A stretch of 64,000 nt of DNA from G965222505 sp965222505 (GTDB taxonomy: Bacteria > Bacteroidota > Rhodothermia > Rhodothermales > DATKEJ01), in assembly GCA_965222505.1 (NCBI GenBank), contig OZ244956.1:3224001-3288000 (forward strand). Reading direction: 5' to 3'. Of this stretch, positions 9,319 through 18,806 are shown piece by piece. The first letter of the stretch is position 1; the number at the start of each line of letters is the position of its first letter. Both the position numbers and the translations under genes were made by a program. The notes beneath the pieces were generated by a model. That model did not search any database. It saw only the letters and a program-made list of their open reading frames with translations, and had not been told where the DNA came from.

Positions 9319-12300
9319 ATGTCTAGCCTGAAGTATACCTACACTAGCCGGAATATTTCTGTGAAAGCCTTCTTGGTAATGCTATGGATGTGTGTGGGTG
9401 GAGTCTACCTACACGAAACAGCTTTGGCACAATCAGGGCCATATGCATCGGTAGAACAAGGCACAAGAGAAATGCGCGATCTCGGCCCTTATGATGGGGG
9501 ATTACTGCCTGCTTCTAATGAAGTAATGGCCGATTGCACTGGGCCAACCCCCTTGACGGGGACAATCAATGGATGTGTAACGGTTTCCGGTACCTCGACA
9601 GGAGTTTCGGGTGTAGACATTGAGTTGATTTCAACTGTTGGGGGTAGCAATTATTTTGGGACCACGGATATGTCTGGTTACTATGAGATAAGTGGTATCC
9701 CGCTTGGGTGGCAAGGGTACATTTCACCGACACATCAGTACTATACCTTCGATGGGTATAATTCAAATATTGATTACATTGATGGCGAACTGACCATCAA
9801 CATAGATGCGACGCTAAAGCAACCCACTCCCCTGGGGCCAGGCAGTCAGACTGGAAGTTCGCATGAATCCAACCAGTTTCAGCTTATTTGGCAGGGGGGA
9901 GGACCCAAATATGAAGCACGGCTTTGGGATGCCAACACGCCGGATTGCGCTATTCTGGGTACCCCTCAGCAAAATGATTGTGTCTATCAGGCTATTCTAA
10001 CAACTCCCCAAACCCCTACCATCACAGTAGCAAATGGAGAGACGTACTATTGGAAGGTACGTTCCATTGATGGGGTAACCGATGAGATCACAGGGCCATG
10101 GAGTGCAACGTACCAGTTGACGACATCGCTTCCGGTACCACCGGCCCCTACCGGCCTTTCAGCAACAGTGCATGCCTATGGGTCCAATATGGTCTACAAA
10201 TTAAAATGGACCAGCCCTACACCTCATCATTATAACCTGGAGTACGTCAATCTAAGTACGAATGCCTCATCCGGGGTGATAACGGTAAGCGGGCAAGAAC
10301 GAATACGTTATGTGGATGTAGATCCTTCGACAGCCTATCAGTGGAGTATTTCGAGTTGTAATGCCGATAATGAATGTAATTCAACATCCGCTACGTTCGT
10401 AACGGAGCCGATCAACCTCAACCCGTCCGGCTTCATCGATCACACGACCAATGTGGACCTGTCATGGGCCGTGGAGAGTGGGTATAGCTATGATATCATG
10501 TTTCATGAAGCTGGTGATCCGCAGTGGCAGTGGTTTGGAAACCGGACATCATCCGTACGCATCCCAGGGCCGCTTGCAAGAGGCAAGACTTATGAGTGGC
10601 AGGCGAGGACAGTCTATTCACAATCCGGTCAAGAGGTGGAAAGCGGATGGGTGGAGAAGTCATTTACCGTTCGGCTGGCCCCTCCAACGTCCGGCTCTCC
10701 CGGTTATGAATACAGCGTACAAACTGTCTCGGCTCCGGGCCAGGCCCTTAACTTGAATTGGTACGGCCCTTCCGATATGGGGCCGCTCTATGAAGTGCGC
10801 GTCTGGGAAAGCGGAGATGAGAGCGCTTGTGTGGGCAGTTCCACATCCGGTTGCTTTTTCCATGAAGATGATCTCACTACGACCCAGGTCTCATTATCCG
10901 GTCTGGATTATGATATAGTGTATGCTTGGAGAGTCCGATCGCGTAACGTCGCCGGGTTAGTTAGCGCCTGGAGCCCAACCTATTCCTTCAAGCCGATTGA
11001 AGCCGTTCTGGCTGCACCCAGCCTGAACACGCCATCGCCTAATGCCACAAACATACCCCTCTCCGGCCAGGTGCTGACTTGGGATCCTGTGGATGACGCG
11101 ACCGAATATGGCGTGGAGGTCAGGGAAGAGGATGCAAGTACCCTTTTCTATTCCGGCATCCGCGCTACGAACAGCATCACGCTTGGGGCTGATTACGATA
11201 CCCATCCCCATGACCTCGAACCCAACACCCAGTATGAGTGGCGCGTCTTTGCCGATGCCGACAACTATGGCCGTAGCCCCTTCACCGATTGGCGGCGTTT
11301 TACCACACGCGACGATGAGACCGAGCCACCAAGACCAGGGCTTCTCTCGCCTGACAATGCTGCGGCCGGTGTCGCGCTCAAACCAACCTTCAAGTGGCAA
11401 AGAGCATCGACAGCTATCCGGTATGATTTGCAACTCTCGCAATCCATAGACTTTGACCAAAACACCGAGACCGCAAGCGACCTCGACAGCGATTATCTCT
11501 GCGGTAGCGATCAGTATTGCTATCCATGGCCGACGCAACTTGCGGAGGGCACAACCTATTACTGGTGCATGCGCTCATGGAACGGGGCTGGATACAGTGA
11601 TTGGACACTCCCAAACCGATATTTTACAACCCTGACCGTTATTCAGGCTCCAACGGATCCACCCGTACTGGTCTCGCCCGGCAATGCTACGACCGTAGCG
11701 ATTGAACCGACCTTGAGATGGGAGCCGGTCGATCAGGCCGAATCTTATCAGGTCCAGGTGGCAACAGACGAAGCCTTCTCCAATGTTGTGGGCGGCACGG
11801 CAGGCCACACGGAACGGTGTTGGCTCTCTGATGATCTATGCTGGGAAATTAGTCTGGACCCGGGAACGACGTACTATTGGCGCGCGCGCGGACGCAACAG
11901 CATCGACTGGGGACCGTGGAGCAGCACGCCGGCTTGGTCTTTTACAACAGAAGATGTTGATCCTGTAGATCCCCGGATAAGCATTAACCCGACCCAGCTT
12001 AGCGCCTCCTATACCTCCGGAGCCGACCCTGTGCAAACGCTTACCATTTCAAATGTTGGTGGGGCATTGCTTACGTGGGATATCATAGAGCAGATCTCCT
12101 GGCTCTCCCTTAACGACTATCAGGATGAGGCTGCGCCCGGTGCATCTTTTCAGGTTGAGGTGACCTTCCACGCAGCCACGCTCGAACCCGGTCTTTATAC
12201 CGGCTCTTTCATTATTGACTCCAATGACGACGTCCAACCCTCACTTGAGGTTGACGTGAGTCTGAATGTTGGAGGAGACGCACCCTGTACGTGGTCGGTT

Positions 12301-15300
12301 TGCCAGGAAAGTCCAAGAAATGGAGCCATTGTCAGTGATGCAGACCCAACACCGACCCTTCACTTTGAACTCAAAAGATCCTACAGTAGGGTCGCTGTGG
12401 TTATCTGTTATGACGATGCTCCTGTAGGATGCCCAGACGATGATCCTGATGCCGGTTTTATTGCATACCGGGAAGTTAATATTGGGAATTTGTCAGTCGG
12501 GCACCATAGCTATGAATTGACGGAAGCACTTGATGTTACAGAGGGCTACATATGGCGGATGGCCGGCGAATTAACCGGCCAGACGGAAGATGATGCCCCT
12601 TCATTTCCGTTTCCCGGCAACAATGGTTGGGATGACTCCGAGGTTTGGGCCTTCTCCTTCGGCAATACGCCAACACACGTGACCATCTCCGGCACCGTCA
12701 CGGGTGCCGGCGCACCGCTTTCAGGGATAGAAGTGCGTTTTACTACGTCTTCCGGCACGGACCATCCGGATGCCCAGACCACCGGTGCCTCCGGCACTTA
12801 CAGCAATGAATACATTCCCTACGGATGGAGCGGCACCGTAGCAGCCGTAGATCCAAGTGGTACCTATACGTTTAATCCCGTTCAGGTTACGGCTTACGCA
12901 AATCAGGTGATTGATTTTACTTCCGAGGACAACGCAGTCACCCTCTCAAACCTTGACCCCAACGGCCCGACCGATATCGACCCCGGCAACGTGACACTGA
13001 CCTGGGATTGTACAACGTCTTCCGGACTGCCCTGTACAACGACACCGCCGGAGGGGGGGCGTGTGCGCCGCCTCATTCTCTCCGACGATAGTTTTGACGA
13101 CTTCGACGGTATCCTGGGCTTTATGTCGGCCCTTGCTCTTGATGGAAAGACGATTCCCGGTACAAACGACGTGCTCGACGTTGCTTACTGGATCGCAGAG
13201 CCCAGTGCGAACAACTATCGGTGTGTGAGCCCGACCGAACGCCCGACGCCGCATCCGGATCATCCCATTGTCTGTAATAACGGCTCCAATAGTGACCCGG
13301 ACAACGACCCGGCACAAGCCAGCTTCCGGCTCATCGGGCAGGTCCTGCTCAAGGCTCAGGCGGCAGGCGTGAGCGTACTCAAAGCCGAGAATGACTACAT
13401 GACCTCCGTGACAGATTATCTCTCTGGCACGGCAGTGAACATGCTCGCAGGCTATATCGGGGCCTTTTGCACGGCTGAAGACCCCTGCTACATTGCAGCA
13501 GGCGGTCGGCTCTCGACCATCGTCTCAGCCCTGCACCAAGTTGACCTAGCCACCGGCGACGCAGAAGATCGGGTCATCGTGTCCCTGGTCAGTATGGGAT
13601 ACGTAGGGGGCAACTTTACCGATAACGGCAAAAACATGGTCGATGACCCCTGGGCCTGGAAGGCACTTTTTGAACAGTTCCCGGGTCTTCAGGTCTATCA
13701 TATGCCGACCCAAACCGACCGGGATAACATGATCAATAGCACGCGTGTTGATGTCGGCACGTTTGAGCGTGGCACAAGTAATCCGGCCACCATGGTCTAT
13801 GACATCATTCGCAACGGCTCGGTAAACGATCCCGGAAAATGGTATACTAACCGGTGGTACTGGTGGTACGACGAACTTCCGACGGATTCATGGTACATGG
13901 GTGACCTCTACACACTCATTCCCTCGATTTACTCCGCTCAAAGCCACGGCATTGAAACCATAACCGGACACGCACCGGAACTGACGATAACGACAGACAC
14001 GGATGGAGATCAGGTGATTCTCTTTGACTCCGGTACGGCCTCACATGCCACACTGACGACTTTTCACTTTCCCCTTGGCGGAGGTTATGATCCTCCTGAC
14101 TTGATGCAGAGCTACTATGACATCATCGCAGGCTGGAGTACTGCCGCAGCTTCAATGGCCGGTGGCTATAGTTATGAAGTGACCATCAGCGAACTGACCG
14201 AGAATTTCGTCCAGAAATCCGGAGGGGCCACCACATCGCCCCGGCTGGAAGTGCTCTCCTATGATTTCGAAGCGGCCTGCGGCACCAATTACTCCTGGCA
14301 GGTTAAGGCCTTCTATATGCTCGGCCAAACCGCTGTGGCAACCTCAGACCTGGCCTATTTTGCCACGGTCCCCTGTACCGATCCTAACGCCATCGTGCTC
14401 GTCAATCCGGCAGACCTTGCTCCGGACGTTTCCCCCGAGGTGATCGACTTCGAGTGGCAGGAACACACGGCCTACCCTACCTTCGAGCTTGAACTGAGCG
14501 AAACGGCTGACTTCACCGATTCTGACGGCGACGGCGTCGCCGACGATCTCCCACTCTACATCCCCATCAGCCAGTACACCCAGGGCAGCGCCCCCGGCCT
14601 GAGCCGGTACACCTACGACGATACGGAGCATACCGAAAACGCAGGCCAAGGACTCATCCTGCCTGAGTCCACCTACTACTGGCGGATGCGCGGCTGTGGG
14701 CCGAGTGACTGCGTGGAGGGTGACACCGAAATCGGCCCCTGGAGCAATGTCTTTAGCTTCACCACCGATATCTCTCGTCCAGCACCGGTGCCGCTAGGCA
14801 TACGGCAGGACGTCACCAACGTCTCACCGCGCCGTATCACCGAGATGGAAGCCGACCGCGCCGTGCCCATCATTGCTTGGAGCACAGTCCAAGAGGCCAC
14901 CGGCTACGAAGTACAACTGACCACGCGAGAGACCGACGGCGAGGCCGACTTCACCGAGCCGATGGTGCTTGAGTTGGCCCTGACGGCGCTACTCAGTGAC
15001 ACCGAACTGAGCCTATACAGTGATAACGAAAAGCTCTTTGGTGACAACGCACCCGTCGATGTTTTGACCTCAGAGGGGTATCTCTTGGACGGCTTGGCCG
15101 GTGGGGAGACTTACTACTGGCGAGTAGCGGCTTTGTTTGGCACGCACGGTCAGGGGAGTTGGAGCGAGCCGTGGACGTTTGGCACGGCACCGGTATCGAT
15201 GAAGTTTTTCTACTACCTGAAGGACCATCTGGGTAGTGTGCGTGCTACGGTCAACGGTCATGGCAATGTGGTGCACTACGATGACTACTATCCGTTCGGT

Positions 15301-16110
15301 CTTCAGATGCCGGAACGAACGGAGATCAGTGATGCGCCGTTGGAGCGTTTTACGGGTCATGAGTTGGACAGTGAGACGGGGCAGTACTATGCTGGGGGCC
15401 GGTACTATGGGCCGCTAGGGGGCCGGTGGTTGAGCGTTGATCCTATATCAGATGATTATCCAAGCCACAGTCCTTATAGCTATGCTGCCAATAATCCTCT
15501 GAGTTTCATTGACCCTGAAGGACTGGAGTGGTTTTACTACCAGGCTGATGGTGACGATGAAAAGAGATGGCACTATCATGAAGATACGCCCGAGATGGTA
15601 GTCTGGGGTGGGGAGTACGACGAAGAGGGCAACAAGGTAATGAAGCTTCAGGGGGGTATGGTTGAGTTACTCTTCTACAATGGCGAAACGCTGAGTTGGC
15701 ATCAGAAAGATGGTTCAACTTTATCTCTACGAGCATACTCGGGCAGACTTGATGAGAATGGTAATATTCAGGTTAACAGGCAATGGGAGGAAGGAGTAGG
15801 GCCAATTCCTGAAGGCTGGTTTATTGTTGACCCCGAGAATGTGCAGAATTGGGATAATCTTTCTATCTTACAGAAAGCCGCTGCATCGGTGAAGCGTGGG
15901 GAATGGCCGGGCGGAACTATTGCTTGGGGTGAACACCGAGTTCCGATTGAGCCGTATCAGTACAGGAACCGTGGAGATTTCTTTATCCACGGCGGCACCT
16001 TCCCAGGATCAGCAGGGTGCATAGACCTATGCGAAAACAACAAAGCTTTCTTCAGCATTTTTTCTGTACATTACAAACCCGTTGGTCTGCATGTGCGATA
16101 CAACCAGTAG
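9319..16110 (+). CDS. Secreted multidomain adhesin-like protein with Rhs core and Tlde1-like toxin tip
   Basis: This is a protein of about 2263 aa. A GTG at 9280 is an alternative start; the ATG at 9319 leaves a better signal peptide (cleavage near ALAQ). In order there are a carboxypeptidase-regulatory-like fold, several fibronectin-like domains with repeated TYYWRVR-type strands (about residues 180-880), a BACON-like domain (about 887-985, ISNVGG..LTWDI and WLSL), a second regulatory-like fold, and a nucleoside-hydrolase-like region (about 1253-1540, SDDSFDDFDG and IAAGGRLSTI). The about 1.08 kb shared module follows (residues 1680-2039) and includes the Rhs core YYLKDHLGSVRA (about 1961) and NNPLSFIDPEGL. 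The tip of about 195 aa has HGG..PGSAGCIDL with His2224 and Cys2234, a spacing like that of Tlde1 (DUF2778) L,D-transpeptidase-fold effectors. There are no YD repeats; the gene upstream supplies them. Confidence 0.85.
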   Translation: MSSLKYTYTSRNISVKAFLVMLWMCVGGVYLHETALAQSGPYASVEQGTREMRDLGPYDGGLLPASNEVMADCTGPTPLTGTINGCVTVSGTSTGVSGVDIELISTVGGSNYFGTTDMSGYYEISGIPLGWQGYISPTHQYYTFDGYNSNIDYIDGELTINIDATLKQPTPLGPGSQTGSSHESNQFQLIWQGGGPKYEARLWDANTPDCAILGTPQQNDCVYQAILTTPQTPTITVANGETYYWKVRSIDGVTDEITGPWSATYQLTTSLPVPPAPTGLSATVHAYGSNMVYKLKWTSPTPHHYNLEYVNLSTNASSGVITVSGQERIRYVDVDPSTAYQWSISSCNADNECNSTSATFVTEPINLNPSGFIDHTTNVDLSWAVESGYSYDIMFHEAGDPQWQWFGNRTSSVRIPGPLARGKTYEWQARTVYSQSGQEVESGWVEKSFTVRLAPPTSGSPGYEYSVQTVSAPGQALNLNWYGPSDMGPLYEVRVWESGDESACVGSSTSGCFFHEDDLTTTQVSLSGLDYDIVYAWRVRSRNVAGLVSAWSPTYSFKPIEAVLAAPSLNTPSPNATNIPLSGQVLTWDPVDDATEYGVEVREEDASTLFYSGIRATNSITLGADYDTHPHDLEPNTQYEWRVFADADNYGRSPFTDWRRFTTRDDETEPPRPGLLSPDNAAAGVALKPTFKWQRASTAIRYDLQLSQSIDFDQNTETASDLDSDYLCGSDQYCYPWPTQLAEGTTYYWCMRSWNGAGYSDWTLPNRYFTTLTVIQAPTDPPVLVSPGNATTVAIEPTLRWEPVDQAESYQVQVATDEAFSNVVGGTAGHTERCWLSDDLCWEISLDPGTTYYWRARGRNSIDWGPWSSTPAWSFTTEDVDPVDPRISINPTQLSASYTSGADPVQTLTISNVGGALLTWDIIEQISWLSLNDYQDEAAPGASFQVEVTFHAATLEPGLYTGSFIIDSNDDVQPSLEVDVSLNVGGDAPCTWSVCQESPRNGAIVSDADPTPTLHFELKRSYSRVAVVICYDDAPVGCPDDDPDAGFIAYREVNIGNLSVGHHSYELTEALDVTEGYIWRMAGELTGQTEDDAPSFPFPGNNGWDDSEVWAFSFGNTPTHVTISGTVTGAGAPLSGIEVRFTTSSGTDHPDAQTTGASGTYSNEYIPYGWSGTVAAVDPSGTYTFNPVQVTAYANQVIDFTSEDNAVTLSNLDPNGPTDIDPGNVTLTWDCTTSSGLPCTTTPPEGGRVRRLILSDDSFDDFDGILGFMSALALDGKTIPGTNDVLDVAYWIAEPSANNYRCVSPTERPTPHPDHPIVCNNGSNSDPDNDPAQASFRLIGQVLLKAQAAGVSVLKAENDYMTSVTDYLSGTAVNMLAGYIGAFCTAEDPCYIAAGGRLSTIVSALHQVDLATGDAEDRVIVSLVSMGYVGGNFTDNGKNMVDDPWAWKALFEQFPGLQVYHMPTQTDRDNMINSTRVDVGTFERGTSNPATMVYDIIRNGSVNDPGKWYTNRWYWWYDELPTDSWYMGDLYTLIPSIYSAQSHGIETITGHAPELTITTDTDGDQVILFDSGTASHATLTTFHFPLGGGYDPPDLMQSYYDIIAGWSTAAASMAGGYSYEVTISELTENFVQKSGGATTSPRLEVLSYDFEAACGTNYSWQVKAFYMLGQTAVATSDLAYFATVPCTDPNAIVLVNPADLAPDVSPEVIDFEWQEHTAYPTFELELSETADFTDSDGDGVADDLPLYIPISQYTQGSAPGLSRYTYDDTEHTENAGQGLILPESTYYWRMRGCGPSDCVEGDTEIGPWSNVFSFTTDISRPAPVPLGIRQDVTNVSPRRITEMEADRAVPIIAWSTVQEATGYEVQLTTRETDGEADFTEPMVLELALTALLSDTELSLYSDNEKLFGDNAPVDVLTSEGYLLDGLAGGETYYWRVAALFGTHGQGSWSEPWTFGTAPVSMKFFYYLKDHLGSVRATVNGHGNVVHYDDYYPFGLQMPERTEISDAPLERFTGHELDSETGQYYAGGRYYGPLGGRWLSVDPISDDYPSHSPYSYAANNPLSFIDPEGLEWFYYQADGDDEKRWHYHEDTPEMVVWGGEYDEEGNKVMKLQGGMVELLFYNGETLSWHQKDGSTLSLRAYSGRLDENGNIQVNRQWEEGVGPIPEGWFIVDPENVQNWDNLSILQKAAASVKRGEWPGGTIAWGEHRVPIEPYQYRNRGDFFIHGGTFPGSAGCIDLCENNKAFFSIFSVHYKPVGLHVRYNQ
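14355..15434 (+). repeat. Rhs-core module copy A (complete, in the full-length gene)
   Basis: This is the reference copy of a 1080-base segment encoding the last fibronectin-like domains and the Rhs core, up to the RWLS motif just before the variable tip. Near-identical DNA recurs at 16588-17667 and, with different 5' truncations, at 18807, 21413, 23264 and 25241. Identity drops sharply after the RWLS or YPSLTG sequence, where the toxin-specific part begins. Confidence 0.92.
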
Positions 16111-16119
16111 AAGATAAAT

Positions 16120-16518
16120 ATGAGAACCATAAAGATAGTTCTAGCTATAGTGTTTGCCGGGGTAGCCCTGCTTGCTGCTGTTACCATTATTCATAATTTA
16201 GTGGTGAGCGGGCCTAGTAAGGTTAACAACGAGTGGCAAACTCGGTTCATAATGCTAGTTATTCCAGCAGTCTTTGTCGTCTTCTGCGGCGCTGTCTCAT
16301 ATGGGCTATTCCGTTCCCGGCGATGGAGCTTCTATATGTACACGGCTCTCCTTGCTTGCTGGGTTGCATTTTGTATATACTTGATTGTCGGGTCACCGCT
16401 TGACTCATTCGTTAACAATATAGGTTCTAACCTCCTTGGCATTGCCGTATTAATTGGGATTCCTCTTCTTGTAGAGTTCATAATGCTACATATTAAGGAC
16501 AGGGAATTGTCAAAGTAG
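16120..16518 (+). CDS. Candidate immunity protein A, four-helix membrane protein
   Basis: This 132-aa protein starts 10 bases after the stop of the toxin gene. Four hydrophobic segments are visible (about residues 5-28, 42-64, 73-93 and 104-124), so it is an integral inner-membrane protein. It is not recognisable by family. A membrane-embedded immunity protein fits a toxin acting in the periplasm, as the L,D-transpeptidase-like tip upstream would. Its base composition is more AT-rich than the core module. The immunity assignment rests on position and topology only. Confidence 0.6.
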   Translation: MRTIKIVLAIVFAGVALLAAVTIIHNLVVSGPSKVNNEWQTRFIMLVIPAVFVVFCGAVSYGLFRSRRWSFYMYTALLACWVAFCIYLIVGSPLDSFVNNIGSNLLGIAVLIGIPLLVEFIMLHIKDRELSK

Positions 16519-16558
16519 ATGGGTTGATTGTTTTATCTGTACTCTATAAGCGGATGGT

Positions 16559-18397
16559 TTGGCTGCCTTGGCCGCCTCTTCCGTTGTCTATTTTGCCACG
16601 GCCCCCTGCACCGATCCCAACGCCGTCGTGCTCGTCAATCCGGCCGACCTTGCTCCAGACGTCTCCCCCGAAGTGATCGACTTCGAGTGGCAGGAACACA
16701 CGTCCTACCCCACCTTCGAACTTGAACTGAGCGAAACGGCTGATTTCACCGATTCTGACGGCGACGGCGTTGCCGACGATGTGCTGCTCTACATCCCCAT
16801 CGACCAGTACACCCAGGGCAGCGCTCCCGGCCTGAGCCGGTACACCTACGACGATACGGAGCGCACCGAAAACTCAGGCCAAGGACTCATCCTGCCTGAG
16901 TCCACCTACTACTGGCGCATGAGGGGTTGCGGGCCGAGTGTCTGCGTGGAAGGTGACACCGAAATCGGCCCCTGGAGCAATGTCTTCAGCTTCACCACCG
17001 ACATTTCTAGGCCGGCTCCGATCCCCAAGGGCATCCGGCAAGACATCACCAACGTCTCCCCGCGCCGCATCACCGAGATGGAACCGGACCGCGCCGTGCC
17101 CATCATCGCCTGGACGACGGTCACAGACGCCACCGGCTACGAAGTACAACTGACCACGCGTGAAACTGACGGCGAGGCCGACTTCACCGAGCCGATGGTG
17201 CTAGAGTTGGCCCTGACGGCGCTACTCAGTGACACTGAACTGAGCCTCTACAGTGATAACCCCAAACTCTTCGGCGACAACGCGCCGGTCGATGTTTTGA
17301 CCTCAGAGGGTTATCTCCTTGACGGCCTTGCCGGTGGCGAGACCTACTACTGGCGAGTAGCGGCTGAGTTTGGAGAGCATGGACAGGGGAGTTGGAGCGA
17401 GCCGTGGACGTTTGGCACGGCGCCGGTATCGATGAAGTTTTTCTACTACCTGAAGGATCATCTGGGTAGTGTGCGTGCTACGGTCAACGGTCATGGCAAT
17501 GTGGTGCACTACGATGACTACTACCCGTTTGGGCTTCAGATGCCGGAACGAACGGAGATCAGTGATGCGCCGTTGGAGCGGTATACGGGTCATGAGTTGG
17601 ACAGTGAGACGGGACAGTACTATGCCGGGGGCCGGTACTATGGGCCGCTAGGGGGCCGGTGGTTGAGTCTTGATCCGCTGGCCGATCAGTATGCGAGTCT
17701 GTCGCCGTACAATTACGTCTTCAATAATCCAATGTTATGGACGGACCCAACGGGCAAGGATCCCTGTGATACTGATGGCGATGGAGAGATTGATGCATTC
17801 TGTTTAGACGAGATCGTCGTCGAAGATGAAAGGCCGTCTTATTTTGGAGAATGGGAATACGTGAGCGGCTCTACCTTTACGGCCTTTCTCTATGCCTATT
17901 ACGACGAGTTGATGGGTCTGGAATACGAATATGCACGTGATCAAAGCAGTGGAGACTACTATGCTCGGCAAATAATGCCTCATCTCATCGGGGCCGATGG
18001 AGAGGTGATTCTGCTCAATCAGGGTGAGCCACCAGTTTTAGGCAGAGGTAGGCTTCCTGGAGGTAGAATTTATACTAGAGGATTTAGACCCAGAGCAGGA
18101 ACACGCACAATCCAAGGTCAAGTGGATGCCGCAGTTCATAAAATGGGAGGAAATCCGACCGTTCAGCGTGGCGGTCAAGATCTATTCCGTCTTCGATCTC
18201 GGGGACATGGCTCGAATAGGGCAACCGCAACTCCACAGAATGTGAGGAACATCAGTCCAGAAGGTCGGGTTTTTTTCGGTAAAGGACCTGATAGGTCTGT
18301 TACCCAAAGAGATATAAGAGAACTATATAAGGCTCAAACTGGCATCGGCACAAGCAGAATTAGGACGCGTTCCGGCCAGAAGCGTAAATCCAATTAA
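16559..18397 (+). CDS. Orphan Rhs-core cassette B with unknown basic toxin tip
   Basis: The open frame runs from 16550 to 18397. No convincing start codon or ribosome site exists; the TTG at 16559 is arbitrary, and the copy begins mid-domain at YFATAPCTD. There is no signal peptide. It contains the complete 1080-base shared module (16588-17667), the core YYLKDHLGSVRA and NNPMLWTDPTGK, then a new tip of about 215 aa. The tip has an acidic spacer and a C-terminal basic stretch (QDLFRLRSRG, VTQRDIRELYKA, SRIRTRSGQKRK), suggestive of a nucleic-acid-acting toxin, but I do not recognise the family. It is probably silent unless recombined behind the full-length gene, or unless read from an upstream start. 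The stop lies 12 bases before a candidate immunity gene. Confidence 0.72.
   Translation: MAALAASSVVYFATAPCTDPNAVVLVNPADLAPDVSPEVIDFEWQEHTSYPTFELELSETADFTDSDGDGVADDVLLYIPIDQYTQGSAPGLSRYTYDDTERTENSGQGLILPESTYYWRMRGCGPSVCVEGDTEIGPWSNVFSFTTDISRPAPIPKGIRQDITNVSPRRITEMEPDRAVPIIAWTTVTDATGYEVQLTTRETDGEADFTEPMVLELALTALLSDTELSLYSDNPKLFGDNAPVDVLTSEGYLLDGLAGGETYYWRVAAEFGEHGQGSWSEPWTFGTAPVSMKFFYYLKDHLGSVRATVNGHGNVVHYDDYYPFGLQMPERTEISDAPLERYTGHELDSETGQYYAGGRYYGPLGGRWLSLDPLADQYASLSPYNYVFNNPMLWTDPTGKDPCDTDGDGEIDAFCLDEIVVEDERPSYFGEWEYVSGSTFTAFLYAYYDELMGLEYEYARDQSSGDYYARQIMPHLIGADGEVILLNQGEPPVLGRGRLPGGRIYTRGFRPRAGTRTIQGQVDAAVHKMGGNPTVQRGGQDLFRLRSRGHGSNRATATPQNVRNISPEGRVFFGKGPDRSVTQRDIRELYKAQTGIGTSRIRTRSGQKRKSN
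16588..17667 (+). repeat. Rhs-core module copy B
   Basis: This is a full-length 1080-base copy of the module at 14355-15434 and differs at scattered positions only. The upstream junction lies just before the sequence encoding YFATAPC. The downstream junction lies after RWLS, where the tip changes. Confidence 0.92.
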
Positions 18398-18409
18398 TCT
18401 CATAGGACT

Positions 18410-18745
18410 ATGAAGATATTATCGATTGAAAGCGTTCAGCGCTGCCCACAAACCGACATTTACTTCACTCCTGATGAATGTGGTGAACTTGTAGAGTCTC
18501 GAAGAGAGCGTGCTCCAATCGAAGCTGTATACGAAATCACCTTTGGTGATGATCAGCAGAATTTTTCGTTTGATGCAGAAGTTCGGGTTAATGGTAAGGG
18601 GCACCTGCAAATAGATTGGGACGATGGCCTTTCTGACATGATGGTTGACAACACACTACCTCCGTCTGCGTGGAAAACCCTCAACGAATTGATCTTTGTC
18701 ATTCATCAAGGAGGGACTGTAGTCCTTCCACGCGATCTCAATTGA
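18410..18745 (+). CDS. Candidate immunity protein B, small acidic protein
   Basis: This 111-aa protein has no signal peptide or membrane segment and is rich in Asp and Glu (for example DWDDGLSDMM). It starts 12 bases after the basic toxin tip B. Opposite net charges of toxin and partner are common in nuclease and immunity pairs. The family is not recognised. A cytoplasmic immunity protein implies that tip B acts in the cytoplasm; this is inference from position and composition. Confidence 0.6.
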   Translation: MKILSIESVQRCPQTDIYFTPDECGELVESRRERAPIEAVYEITFGDDQQNFSFDAEVRVNGKGHLQIDWDDGLSDMMVDNTLPPSAWKTLNELIFVIHQGGTVVLPRDLN

Positions 18746-18806
18746 AGCTTGCCCTTGGACCTAAGTCGTACGAACGGGTTGAGGTAGCCTCATTATACTT
18801 TTTCGT

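Noticed and set aside
15525..16110. Type IX sorting domain on the large toxin protein
   Set aside because: The C-terminus has the HGG/SAGC toxin motif and no sorting-domain pattern.
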